Source of the DNA: Hippophae tibetana
Taxonomy: Eukaryota; Streptophyta; Magnoliopsida; Rosales; Elaeagnaceae
Reading direction: 5' to 3'
NCBI GenBank assembly: GCA_037013495.1
Contig: CM072801.1
Span: 85,669,816 to 85,733,815, forward strand
Length of the DNA: 64,000 bases
Shown: piece by piece, positions 33,072 to 44,728 of the stretch
Position numbering within the stretch: position 1 is the first letter of the stretch
How the letters are laid out: every line of letters begins with the position of its first letter
The notes under the pieces: generated by a model
Database searches by the model: none
Seen by the model: only the letters and a program-made list of their open reading frames with translations
What the model was told of the DNA's origin: nothing
Made by a program: the position numbers and the translations under genes

Positions 33072-34773
33072 TTGGTTTTATATTTGTAAAACTCTCGCAT
33101 GTGCATGGAGCATTTTATAGAAAATGACAAGTATACTCACAAGGTTGATCTAAGGAAGGAATATATGTGGTTTTCAATTTATTATTCAGACTTTTAAAAA
33201 ATAAATTAAATCATAAACATCCTGTCACGATATTTTGATTTTTGTTTCCTAATCTAATGACATAAAAAATAAACATAGATATGGATATAATAAACAATAA
33301 TGCAAAATTTTATCATTCATAACAATAGAGTATTTATGGATATAATAATTAAGTTAATTATGCTTGCTTGTATTATGTAGGTTATTAATGCTATAAATTA
33401 ATATTTGTTAATTTTCTCTTTTTGGTATGAAAGTGTGCTTAAGCGGGGGCAAAATTCTTTTGTTTAATATTAATTATCTAATATCCTTAGACAAGGTCTA
33501 TTAATTAATTAAATATTAAATTTTAGCTTTATTTCTAACAAAAATAACAAATCATCTAATCACAGCTTTAAGCGGAGTGAGTTAATTAGACTTTATTCAA
33601 GATGTCCAAATTAAACCTAATAATTTAATTATCTGAGTACTAACTTTCATGTTTTAAAACCATTATAAAAAATATATTATCAATACATATTCGAATAATA
33701 GTTCTTATAAAAAAACATTTGAAATAGAGCTTCATTCTAACTACCCGGCGATTGTACCAAAATATAAAATAGTACTACTCTAAATTAGATCAGATAATTA
33801 AAACTTAGAATCTTATTTTCAGATTTAAGTTGGTAATGAAAAATAATATATTTCTCTAATCTTGAATAAAAAAAATCAATATATTTTATAGAAATATTTT
33901 ACCTATTTAATATTTCGCAAGCATAAAAATGTTATCATTATATCATATTTATGAATAGCTAGTCATGTTAAATTTAATTATAGACAAATTAAATATAACA
34001 TATGAGATTAAAACATAAAAATAACTATAAAGAATTCATTTAAAATTATACCTCAAAAGAATCTTTACAGAACTTTGATGCGAATTCTCTTTCTGGGAAA
34101 ACCTCCAAACGGATTTGTATTTCCATTTATTGAATCAAAAACTAGAAATATATTTAAGAGATAAAACTAGAGAGAGAGAAGAGGGATTTGAGAGGTTATT
34201 TTTACAATGGGGGAGAGGGTCCTTTTATAGATGAGGAAAATGCCAAAAAAAGTGGGAAAAATCTCAAAAATGTATTTTGGAAGCAATTGGATAGGCTGGC
34301 ACACGTGTGAGGGGCAAGATTTGTGGCAAACGAGCATTTGAGTGTGCCGACATGTAGGACACAATCATAGGCTTATGCTAGCATGCACGAGACTCGGCAT
34401 GGGTGCGTGCTTGCTATCGATTGGTGTGTGCTTTGGGGGTGTTGGCTAGGCATGTGCGAGCGTGTGGTCTTGTGATGGTTGCACTGGGTGTGTGCTGGCT
34501 GTTCGCAGGGCGTCTGCATAACCTATTATTTGACATTTTTATTTGAATTTTTCAAATTTGTTTCTCAACATATTTGTGATGTATTACCTCAAGTATTTTT
34601 CTTCGAGTCATTAAGTTATTTTTGAATGAAAATACCTGAAAAACAATAAAAATACCCGTTATTCAAAAAAGATAAATTTATATAAAAATATGAAAAATCA
34701 TACAAATATAAATCTATTTAATCAATTAAAGTACATTAAATCATGGTAATTTAGTGATTTTAAGCACTCATCA
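33072..34773 (-). repeat. Internal LTR, family B
   Basis: TGATGAG start at 34773. The other end lacks about 38 bp compared with family A and joins the primer-site side at CTTGG, a likely small deletion. It has the primer site on one side and the polypurine tract (34774-34785) on the other, so it serves as 3' LTR of one unit and 5' LTR of the next. Confidence 0.85.
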
Positions 34774-35514
34774 TAACCCCTAACCAAATTTTGATGGTCC
34801 CTTAGCAAGGGAAGCGCTAAAAATTAAAATAAAAACTAAAAATTAAACTATCCTAAATCACTTTCGTGGATTGGAATGGTTGCATTTAGCATATTCAAAA
34901 AGCCGTTAAACCCCTAGGTTGCCCTAGTGGATGAGTTTAAATCTTGTGAGAGTTTTCAATAATGATACCTACTAAACAAAACATTCTTTAAAATAAAACA
35001 ATAGAACAAGTAAAATAAAACACAAAATTTTTCATTCTTAAAATTTTATTTAAGTTTTATAATTAAAACCTTTAAGCATAGATTATTCTAATTTCTTAAA
35101 CATTCATGATTTACTACAATAATTAGTCGAAAATCACTTTCATATTTTAATAAAAAAAAATTTGTTTTCATCTCATGCAATTTCAATGTTAGGAATCCGA
35201 ATTCATGTTTAATCTACTCCTCACAAGTCAATACTCTCAATTCATTGAATCGTATGGGTTCAAGCACTCATACTAAGGCATATGCGAATATAATTTATGT
35301 TTATAAATGAACTAATAAATCCACATACCTATAAAAGAAGAAAGGATAAAAATAGTGCATAACTGTGATCTCATGAAAGGAATCGAATGTATAAATTTTA
35401 AAGATATCATATATGATATTTTCATGCATCAATCAAACTCATTAAGCAAGAATTGCAAGATATATGTATTTTATAAGTGAATGAAAAATAAATGCAATGA
35501 CTTTTAGGGGCGTG
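34774..35514 (-). other. Second copy of the 3' internal end
   Basis: Matches 24436 to about 25180 of the same element, beginning with the polypurine tract. It stops at TTTTAGGGG (35514), where a partial LTR follows. Confidence 0.75.
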
Positions 35515-35824
35515 TTCGGGCTGTGCGTAGGGATTGCGTGTGATTCGACATTTTTAACATTTTTGACTCGTTTTGTCCAATTTTACCATTTTCTTTATTT
35601 CACCTCATTTTTTCTCAACATATTTTTGATGTATTACCTCCAATATTTTTTTCAAGTCTTTTAATTATTTTTGAACGAAAATACGTGAAAAATAATAAAA
35701 AAACTCGTGATTCTGAAAAGAAAAATTATATAAAAATATAATAAAATCATATAAATATAAATATATTTGATCAAATAAAGTACATTAAATCATGGTAATT
35801 TTAGTTCTTTTTAAGCACTCATCA
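35515..35824 (-). repeat. Partial 5' LTR, family B
   Basis: The first roughly 310 bp of an LTR in element direction: TGATGAGTGCTTAAAAAG at 35824, breaking in the GC-rich block at 35515. The ATACA duplication follows at 35825. Confidence 0.85.
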
Positions 35825-35829
35825 ATACA

Positions 35830-36550
35830 TACAAAAAAAATGTCTTTATGGTGTGTTCTTATTGAAATGTTTGTTTTCAAACCCTAAAAATATTGTTCTT
35901 CTTTGTTTTCACGATTTCTCTACTTTTCCTTGCATTTTCTGTTATTTCTAATATTTTTCTACATTTTCCTTGTATTTTTGTGGTAGTTCCTATAGAAATT
36001 TCATTTCCTTTTAAGTCATAATTTATGTGCAATGTTACGTATTGTAAAATTTCTCAAACTTATATTGTAGGTGTTGTATTGATTTACTCTTGAGTTATTA
36101 GCATATTTGATAAAAAAAAAACAAGAGAAAAGAAGGGGCCAAAATTTAATTAAAAAAAGAGAAAGACAAAGAAAAGAGGCCAAATTACATATGCTAATTT
36201 CTAGTGAGTGTTTGAACTCATAGTTCCAAGAACTTTACCCTTTTATTATAAATTTATAATTATGTGATGAGTTCTTTGAGGAAATTATTGTTTTTCCAAT
36301 AGTGTTGATCTTTTCATTTCTCTTGTACTTAATTATTCTAGTCTAAGATCCTAATCACTTTGAGTTAGTTTCCTTTGTGCTTTAACAAGTAGGATATTGT
36401 GAACTACCTTTTTTTTAGTGTTTGATAATTCAAAAAATTGTTTGGAATTCTTGGATTGGGTTACTTTGATTAGGAGCTAAGAGAGCTTGAGTGAATTTAC
36501 ATTGGTTCTATTTTATTACACAAATCACTTATTGTGTAGAATTTCAAAAA
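35830..36550 (+). other. Leader of the Reina-like element
   Basis: Continues the Reina-like element interrupted at 22641. AT-rich, no supported gene. A long A-rich stretch near 36112-36175. Confidence 0.5.
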
Positions 36551-37726
36551 ATGTACAACATGGTTAGTCTTGAAGAAAGAACGGATATGATGTTCATGAT
36601 GAGAGCTTTGCAACAATCCTTTGAGAGGATGAACAACTTGATGGTCAATATGAATGAAAGATTGGAAAGGAAATAAAATGCCTTAGCAACTTTAAAACGA
36701 GAAACACCTCCATGCAATGTTAGAAAGGTTAATAGGCAAGCTCTTGTTGAAGATGATATTGAGGAAGAAGATTGGGAGGAAGAATTGGAGGAATAAGATG
36801 AAAGAATTCCTAGAAGAAGAAGAAATGGTAGATGAGGTATGTGGAAATCTTCAGCTAGGGCCCAAGATGGATTTAATAGGGACCTAGGTAGTATAAAAAT
36901 GAAGATACCACCATTCCAAGGAAAGAATGACCCGGAGTTGTATTTGGAGTGGGAGAAGAAGGTGGAGCACATTTTTGGGTGTCACAATTACTCCTCAGAG
37001 AAAAAGGTAAAACTCACTGTCATTGAGTTTTCTAACTATACTTTAAATTGGTGGGATCAATTGGTCATTAGTAGGAGGAGAAATCGTGAAAGGCCCATAG
37101 ATAATTGGGAGGACATGAAGGCTAACATGAGGAAGAGGTTTGTCCCTTGGTACTACTAAAGAGAGTTACACCAATGCCTACAAAGATTGACTCAAGGATA
37201 TAAGTCCGTTGATGAGTACTATAAGGAAATGTAAGTGATGATGGTAAGGACTAATGTTGAGAAAGATAGAGAGGCCACAATGGCTAGGTTTCTTAGTAGG
37301 TTTTATCCGAACATTTCCAACAATCTTGAGATTGAGGGTATGGTTCATATAGAATTTAAGGTGGAAAGGAAATTAAGGAAATGGAGTTATCGATACCAAA
37401 CATCAAAGTCTAGTCCCATTATGTAAAAACTAAACCCTACTAGTCCTTGGAAGTCCAATGAAAAAAAGATGAAGGAGCTAGTTCCAAACCATGACTTGAA
37501 CCTTACAATGGACACCCCAACTCATCATCATGACATTAAGTGTTTTCAATGTCTTGGTAATGGTCATGTAGAGTCTCAATGTCCAAAAAAGAAGGCAATG
37601 ATCACCTTATCTAGTGGTGAGGTGGAAACCGATAATGAAAGTGAAGAAGAAGAGATGCCACCTCTAGAGGAAGCTAGTGAAGAGAGGATAGGACCCATGG
37701 ATGAGGAAGCACTTATAATATGGTGA
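36551..37726 (+). pseudogene. Reina-like chromovirus gag
   Basis: Start MYNMVSLEERTDMM at 36551. After stops, [35 protein letters not shown] and WWDQLV form the Ty3/gypsy gag core (36839-37159), then LSRFYPNISNNLEI. The zinc knuckle CFQCLGNGHVESQC lies at about 37543-37584 and is intact. An acidic tail (ESEEEEMPPLEEASEE) ends at 37724-37726. Four or more stops break the frame. Confidence 0.85.
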
Positions 37727-37729
37727 TCT

Positions 37730-38044
37730 TTGTGTGTTCAAGTCAAGGAGGATGACATTGAGCAAAAAAGAGATAACATCTTTCACATAAGGTGTGATGT
37801 GAGTAACAAGGTGTGTAGTGTTATGATAGATGGGGGAAGTTGCACCAATGTGGCTAGTACTACCTTAGTTCAGAAATTAGGGTTGCCTACATTCGAATGC
37901 CCTAAGCCTTACAAGTTGCAATGGTTAATTTATAGTGGAGAAGTGGAGGTTGATAGGCGAGTATTAGTGGGCTTCTCCATTGGAAAGTACACATATGAAG
38001 TGATGTGTGATGTGGTACCCATGCAAGCAGATAAATCTTGCTAG
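37730..38044 (+). pseudogene. Reina-like protease
   Basis: Contains the active-site stretch VMIDGGSCTNVAS at about 37823-37860, the form usual for Reina-type elements, then TLVQKLGLPTFECPKPYKLQWL and VDRRVLVGFSIGKYTYEVMCDVVPM. The frame ends at 38042-38044 in place of HILLGRPW-type sequence; GRPWQYD-like codons appear just after in another frame. Confidence 0.85.
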
Positions 38045-38360
38045 GTAGGCCTTGGCAATATGATAGGAGGGTTACACATGATGAATATAGAAACAAGTAT
38101 TTGTTTGTGAAGATCAAATGAAGATGGTTAGAGGAAAAGAAAAGAGTGAAAATGAAAAAAAAAGAGGAGAGTGAGACTAAAGAAAATAATGAGAGTAAAA
38201 AAAAAGAGTGAAGAAAAAGGATAGGAGAGTGGAGAAAGAAGAGAGAAAAAGGTGTGATTTTTTATGCTAAGGCAAGTGAGGTCAAGAGGGCGTTTTAATA
38301 AAAATAACCCATATTTGTACTTTTGTACCAGGAAGCTAATTTTTCTACTAATAGCCTTAA
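38045..38360 (+). pseudogene. Protease-RT linker, lysine/glutamate-rich
   Basis: Purine-rich linker (AAAAGAGTGAA-type sequence at about 38130-38250) coding mainly for Lys, Glu and Ser in a plus frame, as usual between protease and RT in Reina-like pol. Minus-strand hydrophobic frames here are shadows of it. Confidence 0.55.
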
Positions 38361-39120
38361 CCAATCTTTGCCTAGTGCCACTGTTTCTCTTTTGCAGTAA
38401 TTTGAAGACGTGTTACCTAAAGAGATTTAGGATGAGGTGCCACCAAGTAGGGGATCGAGCATCAAATTGACTTTATACTGGGAGCTTATCTTCTAAACCG
38501 ACCCACCTATAGGACCAACCTCGAAGATACTAAGGAGATTCAGAGGTAGGTTGAAGACTACTTGATCAAAGATCAAGTAAGGGAGAGCTTAAGTCCTTGT
38601 GTCGTTCTCATACTACTTGTGCTCAAGAAAGATGGATCAAGAAGGATGTTGATTGCTGAGCCATCGACAACATTATGATAAAATATTGACATCATATCCC
38701 TAGACTAGATGACATGTTACATGAGTTGCATGGTTCTTGCATTTTTACAAAAAATGATTTGAGAAGTGGATATCATAAAATTAGGATGAAAGAGGGTGAT
38801 GAATCGAAAACCACTTTTAAAACTAAGCATGAATTGAATGAGTGGTTAGTCATTCCCTTTGGTCTAACAAGTACACCTAGCACTTTTATGAGGCTTATGA
38901 ATCATGTTATGTGGGAATTTATTGGAAAATTTATGGTTGTCTATTTTGATGATATTCTTATTTATTGTAAAAATCTTGAAGATCATGTCTCACATCTTAG
39001 GTATATGCTTGAAATTTGGAGAAAAGAAAAAATTGTATACAAATCTAAAATAAATGTTGTTTTTGTATGGAAAAGTTGGTTTTTCTTGGTTTTATTGTTA
39101 ATTTTTAGGGAATAGAAGTG
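38361..39120 (+). pseudogene. Reina-like reverse transcriptase
   Basis: Degenerate fingers (EDVLPKEI, VPPSRG at about 38400-38460). The open piece 38714-39115 gives [20 protein letters not shown], then [21 protein letters not shown] and the palm motif YFDDILIY at 38942-38965. [11 protein letters not shown] is the frameshifted start of the connection. Conserved residues are those of chromovirus RT. Several frameshifts. Confidence 0.9.
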
Positions 39121-39880
39121 GATGATGAAAATGTTAAGGTTATTCGAGAATGGCCCGCACCTAAATATGTAACTGAGGTAGGAGCTTCTATAGCTTGGCT
39201 AGTTTTATCTAAGGTTTGTCAAAGATTTTAGTACACTAGTTAGACCTCTAATTGAGGTCATTAAAAAGTTTGTTGGTTAGAAGTGGGGCAAGAATTACGA
39301 GGAAGCCTTTAAAATTTTAAAGGATAATTTGTCTTATGCACCTGTTTTATCTTTAACTGATTTTACTAAAGCCTTTGAAGTTGAGTGTGATGCATCAGGA
39401 ATAGGTATAGAAGCTGTTTTGATGTAGGAATGGTGGCCTATCTCTTATTTCAACAAGAAACTTCACAGAGCAACCCTAATTATCCAACATATAAAAAGAT
39501 CTATGCCTTGGTTAGGACCCTGGAGACATGGAAAAATTACCTTTGGCCAACAGAATTCGTCATCCACATCGATCACGAATCTCTATAACATTTGAACACC
39601 AAGGTAAATTGAATATGAGGCATGCTAGATTAATGGAATTCATTGAGACATTTCCTTATATTTTTCAACATAAGAGAGGTAAGGAGAATGTTGTAGTCAA
39701 TGATTTATCACAGAGGTATGCCTTACTCTTAACTTTAAATGCTTGATTGCTAGGATTTGAGTATGTTAAGGAAATGTATGCTAATGATGATGACTTCTAT
39801 GCTATTTACCATGTATGAGAAAAAGCTTCTTTTGAAAGGATACATGCACAGATTATACATATATTGTATGATAGGTGAGT
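39121..39880 (+). pseudogene. Reina-like RNase H, truncated before integrase
   Basis: Readings: [40 protein letters not shown] (the RNase H Asp), DHESL and KLNMRHARLMEFIETFPY, then KENVVVNDLSQRYALL (39660-39746) and FEYVKEMYANDDDFYAI. The similarity ends near 39850. Integrase and 3' LTR are missing, because the sequence passes directly into the 3' region of a minus-strand Athila-type element. Confidence 0.85.
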
Positions 39881-40870
39881 AGCTAATTTGTAGCTTTTTA
39901 TTTTAGTGATTTAAGTAACCACCATATGTGTCTCTTTTTTATAAATCATGAATGAATGAATAGAAAAATATATATACTTTCAATTTATACTCAACCTATT
40001 CAATTTAAGCAATACAAATATTATGACACTTTATTTGATGTTAAAATCCTAACATTCAATGTAAAGACATATATATATCATATAACAGTTAGAATTGATA
40101 AGAAGAGTGTTTAAGGAGTGTAGAAATATCATCACTCATAATTTGAAGATAATGGCTCAAAATATGTTCTCATAAGGACACTCTCCACTATTTGATTCCT
40201 AAACACTGATTTTGGCTTCATCATAATTTTAATATATTATCATGAAATACCAGTTATGACAAAAACTAACTAATTATCACATTACCCTTTGAATTTTTTA
40301 AAAATTAATCTAACAATGTAAAGACTTAATCATTTTCTTAAAATTAACTTTAGAAGACATGATAGATTTATAGGAAAAATTTAAAAATAAACCAAAAATT
40401 TCTAATTCAATAAAAATAAATAAAATCGCACAAAAATATAAATAAAGGAAAACATGTGTATATAAAAATTTCAATGTAGCACATAATTTTATAAATGTGA
40501 CTTTTCCTATCCCAACCTAGAATTTACATTACACTCAATGTAATAATTATAAATTAAAGAAAAGAGAAAGGAAAGAAAAGTTACCCATTTGTTGAGTTGT
40601 TCAAGAATTGGTATGAAATTGTTGGTGCATCCATCTAACCAAACATATTAATATTACACAGATGTGTACTTCTCACATATTTCAACAAACAATTATAAAA
40701 TTAATATTTCTAAATAAAGTTCACAAAAAAAAAACATAACATAATTAACATAAAAATAAAATCAAATACAAAATCTAAAATCCAAAATAAATAACAACTA
40801 ATGTTAAAAATAAAACAAAACAAAAAATAAATAAAAAAAATAAAAGTTTGGATCATTTAGAGCTCCTCCT
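39881..40870 (-). other. 3' non-coding region of the Athila-type derivative
   Basis: Homologous to 25450-26190, for example around 40175-40290 and 25780-25890. It includes the hairpin TTACATT/AATGTAA at 40524-40543 and, in element direction, the purine-rich tract CTAGGTTGGGATAGG (40520-40506). No supported genes. Confidence 0.6.
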
Positions 40871-41536
40871 CTATGTCATCCAGACTTTGATTTTCAGGTT
40901 CTTATTGTCGTGATCTTTTTGGAGGTATAAAATTGAAGTCATAATGAGGATACTGTGGTGTTGATAAGTGACTTGTATCCACCCTGAGATGATTTAATTG
41001 TAATTAGTTCATTTCATACATTACCGATTATGTTCCACTTGATCACTATGCTATTGATTTAGGAATGTTGCTTGTTGAATAAAATAAGCTTGTTGGTATT
41101 CTTTCATATAGCTCATTCTCTCACCAAAATTATAAAAATACTTCTTTATTAACATTCTAGATGGAAGACAGACTCTCCTATCTCTTTGAATGATGTTCAT
41201 ACCTGAAGTAAGCTCCTTAAGTCATATTGAATAATTCACTAGGTTGTATAACAACCTCACCTTTTTAATAGGGTACCCCTACTATATTACACAAACAATT
41301 ATGAGTTGAGGGTAAAAGAAACCCATACGATGACTCTTTGTAGATATTTTAATTCTTTGGTGAATTATTGCGCCAACATCTATGGAAATCTTAGATGCAA
41401 TTACATACAACAAAATAGCCTTCTCTATCAATAATGCTATTATGTTTGGTAGGCATCATCCTAGACCATACAAAGAATTTCCAAATTCTTGAAATTTTTT
41501 TCAAATACTTTGCTTTGAAACCTTTATGTTTATCAC
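40871..41536 (-). pseudogene. Plant-transposon-protein-like ORF, C-terminal part
   Basis: Minus-strand readings in one broken frame: IIALLIEKAILLYVIASKIS, DVGAIIHQRI, GFFYPQLI, then degenerate sequence and the stop at 40871. The ALLLY...INVGKIIH...FPSLI pattern is that of the domain annotated as putative plant transposon protein in many retroelement ORFs. It continues the ORF that starts at 50091. Its function in those elements is not known to me. Several stops. Confidence 0.55.
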
Positions 41537-42952
41537 TGAAATTTTATAAGATATGGACCTAATTCACCTAGAAGGGGGGGGGGGGGGGTGAATATGTTAT
41601 TTTTAATTTTTACTAATTTATAATTTAATAACCTAAACAATGCAACCATGCATGCAATCGTGTGTAAAAACAAGTGTGGAAATAAAATAATAATGTGCAA
41701 TATTTTTAGGTGGAAACAACTTAGGCCACAATCATGCCCTAAGAGGAAAACCACCGGTCCACCGGACCACCTAACTTTCCACTATGAAAATCAAGTGTTC
41801 AAGTACAAACTTGGTCTTATGCGTACTTCCTAAGATACTGCCCTAATGTACTTTACTTATGAGCCCCTGCTCTATTTCCACAGTTTCCAATATTAGCATG
41901 ATCGGTTTCCAGAACAACGTTCCAATAAGCTTCCTACCAATCAGATACGTTCTCGAATTAACTAGAAAATAGTTAGCACAAAAAACACAAGTACTCGTGT
42001 GTGTTCTAGAACAGATTTAATAATGAATAATCCTAAGTAGATTATTCTAAACATATGTCACTTAAATCAAATCAACTAGTAAATCCTAGAGCAAAAAGAT
42101 CAAGCACAAGTTCAATAAAAATAGCTTCTTTAAATATTAATAATCAAATCAAATAACTATGATATAACAAAAAAAATTATTTGATCTAACAATTTAAGAA
42201 CAAAAATAGAGAAGAAGCCATAAGAACATATTATCAAAATATTATAAAATAATTAGGCATATTAATTAATCAAACATAACCACCAATATTTGATAGATTA
42301 ACTAAATAAAGAAGCCTAAAGAATTATGATATTATATTTGTAAAATAAGAGAGAGAAATTAAGAAGAATAGAATAATACTCTTGTGTGGTTGATTGAAAC
42401 AATGAGCAATGAGTTTTATTTATAGGAAAAATTAAAACCTTTAATCCTATGTAATTGATAAATATCTTTTCTATTTCAAATAAGATTAGTAATACTCACT
42501 AATTAAGAAGATTCTTATTTAAAGAAGAGTTCATTTAAAATAGATTTTATGCTAAAAATTTCAACTATAATTTAGAGTATATCTTATCTAATATCTTTAA
42601 AAATAGATTTTATGCTATCTTTTATGCTAAATATTTTAACTATAATTTAGAGTATATCTTATCTAATATCTTTTAACATATCTTATTTTAGATGATATCT
42701 TATCTAATATCTTTTAGCATATCTTATTCCATATTTTAGCACTAAAAATAATTTCAGATTTATAAGCATGTGCTATTAAATGCATAAATGTAATCCTATG
42801 TGTCGTAGTTATCAAAGATATACCTGAAGTACAATTATCTAGAATTCGAGCATTTATTTGGCTTTTCTTAATAGACTTGATAGCAGGCGTAAAAACAAAT
42901 TTACAGATAAATATTTTTTCCACGAAAATAGCCAACACTCATAGTCCTTACA
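41537..42952 (-). repeat. 3' LTR of the copia element
   Basis: Partner of 48297-49631. It contains a run of 15 G on the plus strand (41574-41588), which is six G in the other LTR. Repeated TATCTTATCTAATATCTTT units lie at about 42590-42730, one more than in the other LTR. Confidence 0.9.
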
Positions 42953-42964
42953 AACTCCCTCTTT
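42953..42964 (-). other. Polypurine tract of the copia element
   Basis: AAAGAGGGAGTT on the minus strand, directly before TGTAAGGACTATGAG of the LTR. Confidence 0.75.
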
Positions 42965-43865
42965 GGCATTTTCGTGTGGCAAAACCTCTCTCTCACTACA
43001 TGACACTTATGTGAATAAGATAAAATACAATATTTCCTAGACTTCATAATGGAACTATCATATGGTCCGGTGAATCCATCTTCACTTCAACTTGACAAGC
43101 TTGTAAGTAACTGAAAGACATAGGCAAAGCAAACAACAACTTGGCTTGAAAGCCTTATTGTACATTAGTTCAGTTTACAATCAAAATAAGTGAAGTGTAA
43201 GAATAATCATGTAGTGTTCATATCAATAAAGCTTAATTAAATATATTTTCCCCTATATGTATAACAAAATAAAAATATGGAAGTAAAACACATTATTCTC
43301 TATACGAGAATTACAAAGTTTTAGACAAAGCAATGAAGCTAAATTCCTCTTAAAGATATAACAATGTAAAATCAGAGTAATGCAAAAGTTTAATGTACTG
43401 TAAACTCCCCCTAAGTTCTATAACTCTCTAACATAGAAACCAATTAAAAATGTAATAAATGAAAAGAAGATGTAAATGAATAAAAATATGATTTTTTTTA
43501 AATTTCATAAATAGCCACATAAGGTATTAAACTCATTTAATCACAAACGAACACACAACGAACTCATAACTCATCATATTTTAACTCCAGTTTTGATTAT
43601 TTATCATATAAATAAATAACTAGAATAGAAGAGGTGCAGATGCATACTTCGCACATATAATGACATATTGACATTTCCTTAAAGGCAGTGTATATGTTGA
43701 AACTCCACAAATATACCAATTAATTCATTTATGACCAATCAAGAAAGGCCCAAAAGAAAAAAATATCACGTATCAAACAAAATTATAATCGAGTCTTAAA
43801 TCTCACAAAATAAAATATATCTACCAAAATAGGACTTAATTTTTTTTTATAAATGAGGTAAATGA

Positions 43866-43908
<43 letters not shown>

Positions 43909-44560
43909 TAACCTCTATTGGCTCTTTCTTTTTGTGCATTCCAAGTAAAAGATTTATAAGCAATCACTTTGTGCATAATCTTTCCTTTCTTTTTTTGCAC
44001 GAGCCATAAACCTAGCATAATGACTTTTACACTAGTTATGAGGTAGCCCTTTCCACTCACTACGGTAGCTTCACACATAACAGTAGGTAACCATTTCAAA
44101 ACTAGGTACCTCTATATAGTAAAGTTTTAGAAAGTAAAAAATATAACTCAACACAATTTTATAGTCAAGATTAGTTGAAGTCCTAGAGTCTTTCAAGAAA
44201 ATTCATAAACTTCAAGCATAGTATATATGTGTGTTCGTGAGTGTGTGTGAATAAGTTCATGTCAACATCGATCATCATATGTATAAGAATATATGCATGT
44301 GCATAAGTCAAAATTGTAGAATAATTTATATAATAAATATCAAAATGAGTTGAGTCACTAAAAATGAGATTATGTGTATGTAAGTATTAAATAACTCTAA
44401 TACGGTGTTGGCCAGATAAAGATTCTACTTTTCTATCTTTTTTTTTAAGTTTAACTAATAAATAAAATAAAGACAATAAAATAACTCACCTAGGGTCATT
44501 TAAGCACTCTAACAAAAATACCTAGATGATGGGATAAAAATGGTCAAGTGACCAGGAAAA
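42965..44560 (-). other. Copia 3' internal region without pol motifs
   Basis: AT-rich, no recognisable pol domain in the minus frames. It holds an (ATT)n microsatellite at 43867-43909 and a TGTGTG run near 44230-44252. The reading frame 44099-43908 has no known motif. Confidence 0.6.
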
Positions 44561-44728
44561 AACAACCTTTCCTAACCCAAATTTTCTTGCATTTTGATTT
44601 CTCTATATCATTGGGTTGAAACTCAGCTAACTTAGGTTTCATAGGTATGTTCTTGAACTTATTTCTACTTTTCTTATTCATCCCAAATAAAGATGCAGTA
44701 TGCATAGTAGGATGATGATAATGAGTCT
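44561..44728 (-). pseudogene. End of copia gag region beyond the nested insertion
   Basis: Readings FGMNKKSRNKFKNIP and CKKIWVRKG on the minus strand; the IWVxKG form is typical near the end of SIRE/Tork gag before protease. It continues the gag interrupted at 46416. Confidence 0.5.

Larger units (their letters stand above)
22642..35824 (-). mobile_element. Three-LTR Athila-type element, dual gag (subfamily B)
   Basis: Perfect 5-bp duplication ATACA at 22637-22641 and 35825-35829. In element direction: partial LTR (35824-35515), a piece of 3' internal DNA (35514-34774), a full LTR (34773-33072), primer site, leader, gag1 (32539-31243), gag2 (about 30780-29109), RNase H end and integrase (29108-26440, split by a solo LTR at 26721-27904), 3' non-coding DNA, polypurine tract, and a terminal LTR (24435-22642). 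Protease and RT are deleted at about 29108/29109. The outer flanks belong to one Reina-like element. LTRs are related to family A but diverged. Confidence 0.88.

Noticed and set aside
36544..36972. Minus-strand serine-rich frame of 142 codons
   Set aside because: Shadow of the plus-strand Reina-like gag, which has recognisable motifs.
43867..43909. (ATT)n tract as a functional element
   Set aside because: Plain microsatellite in a non-coding part of the copia element.
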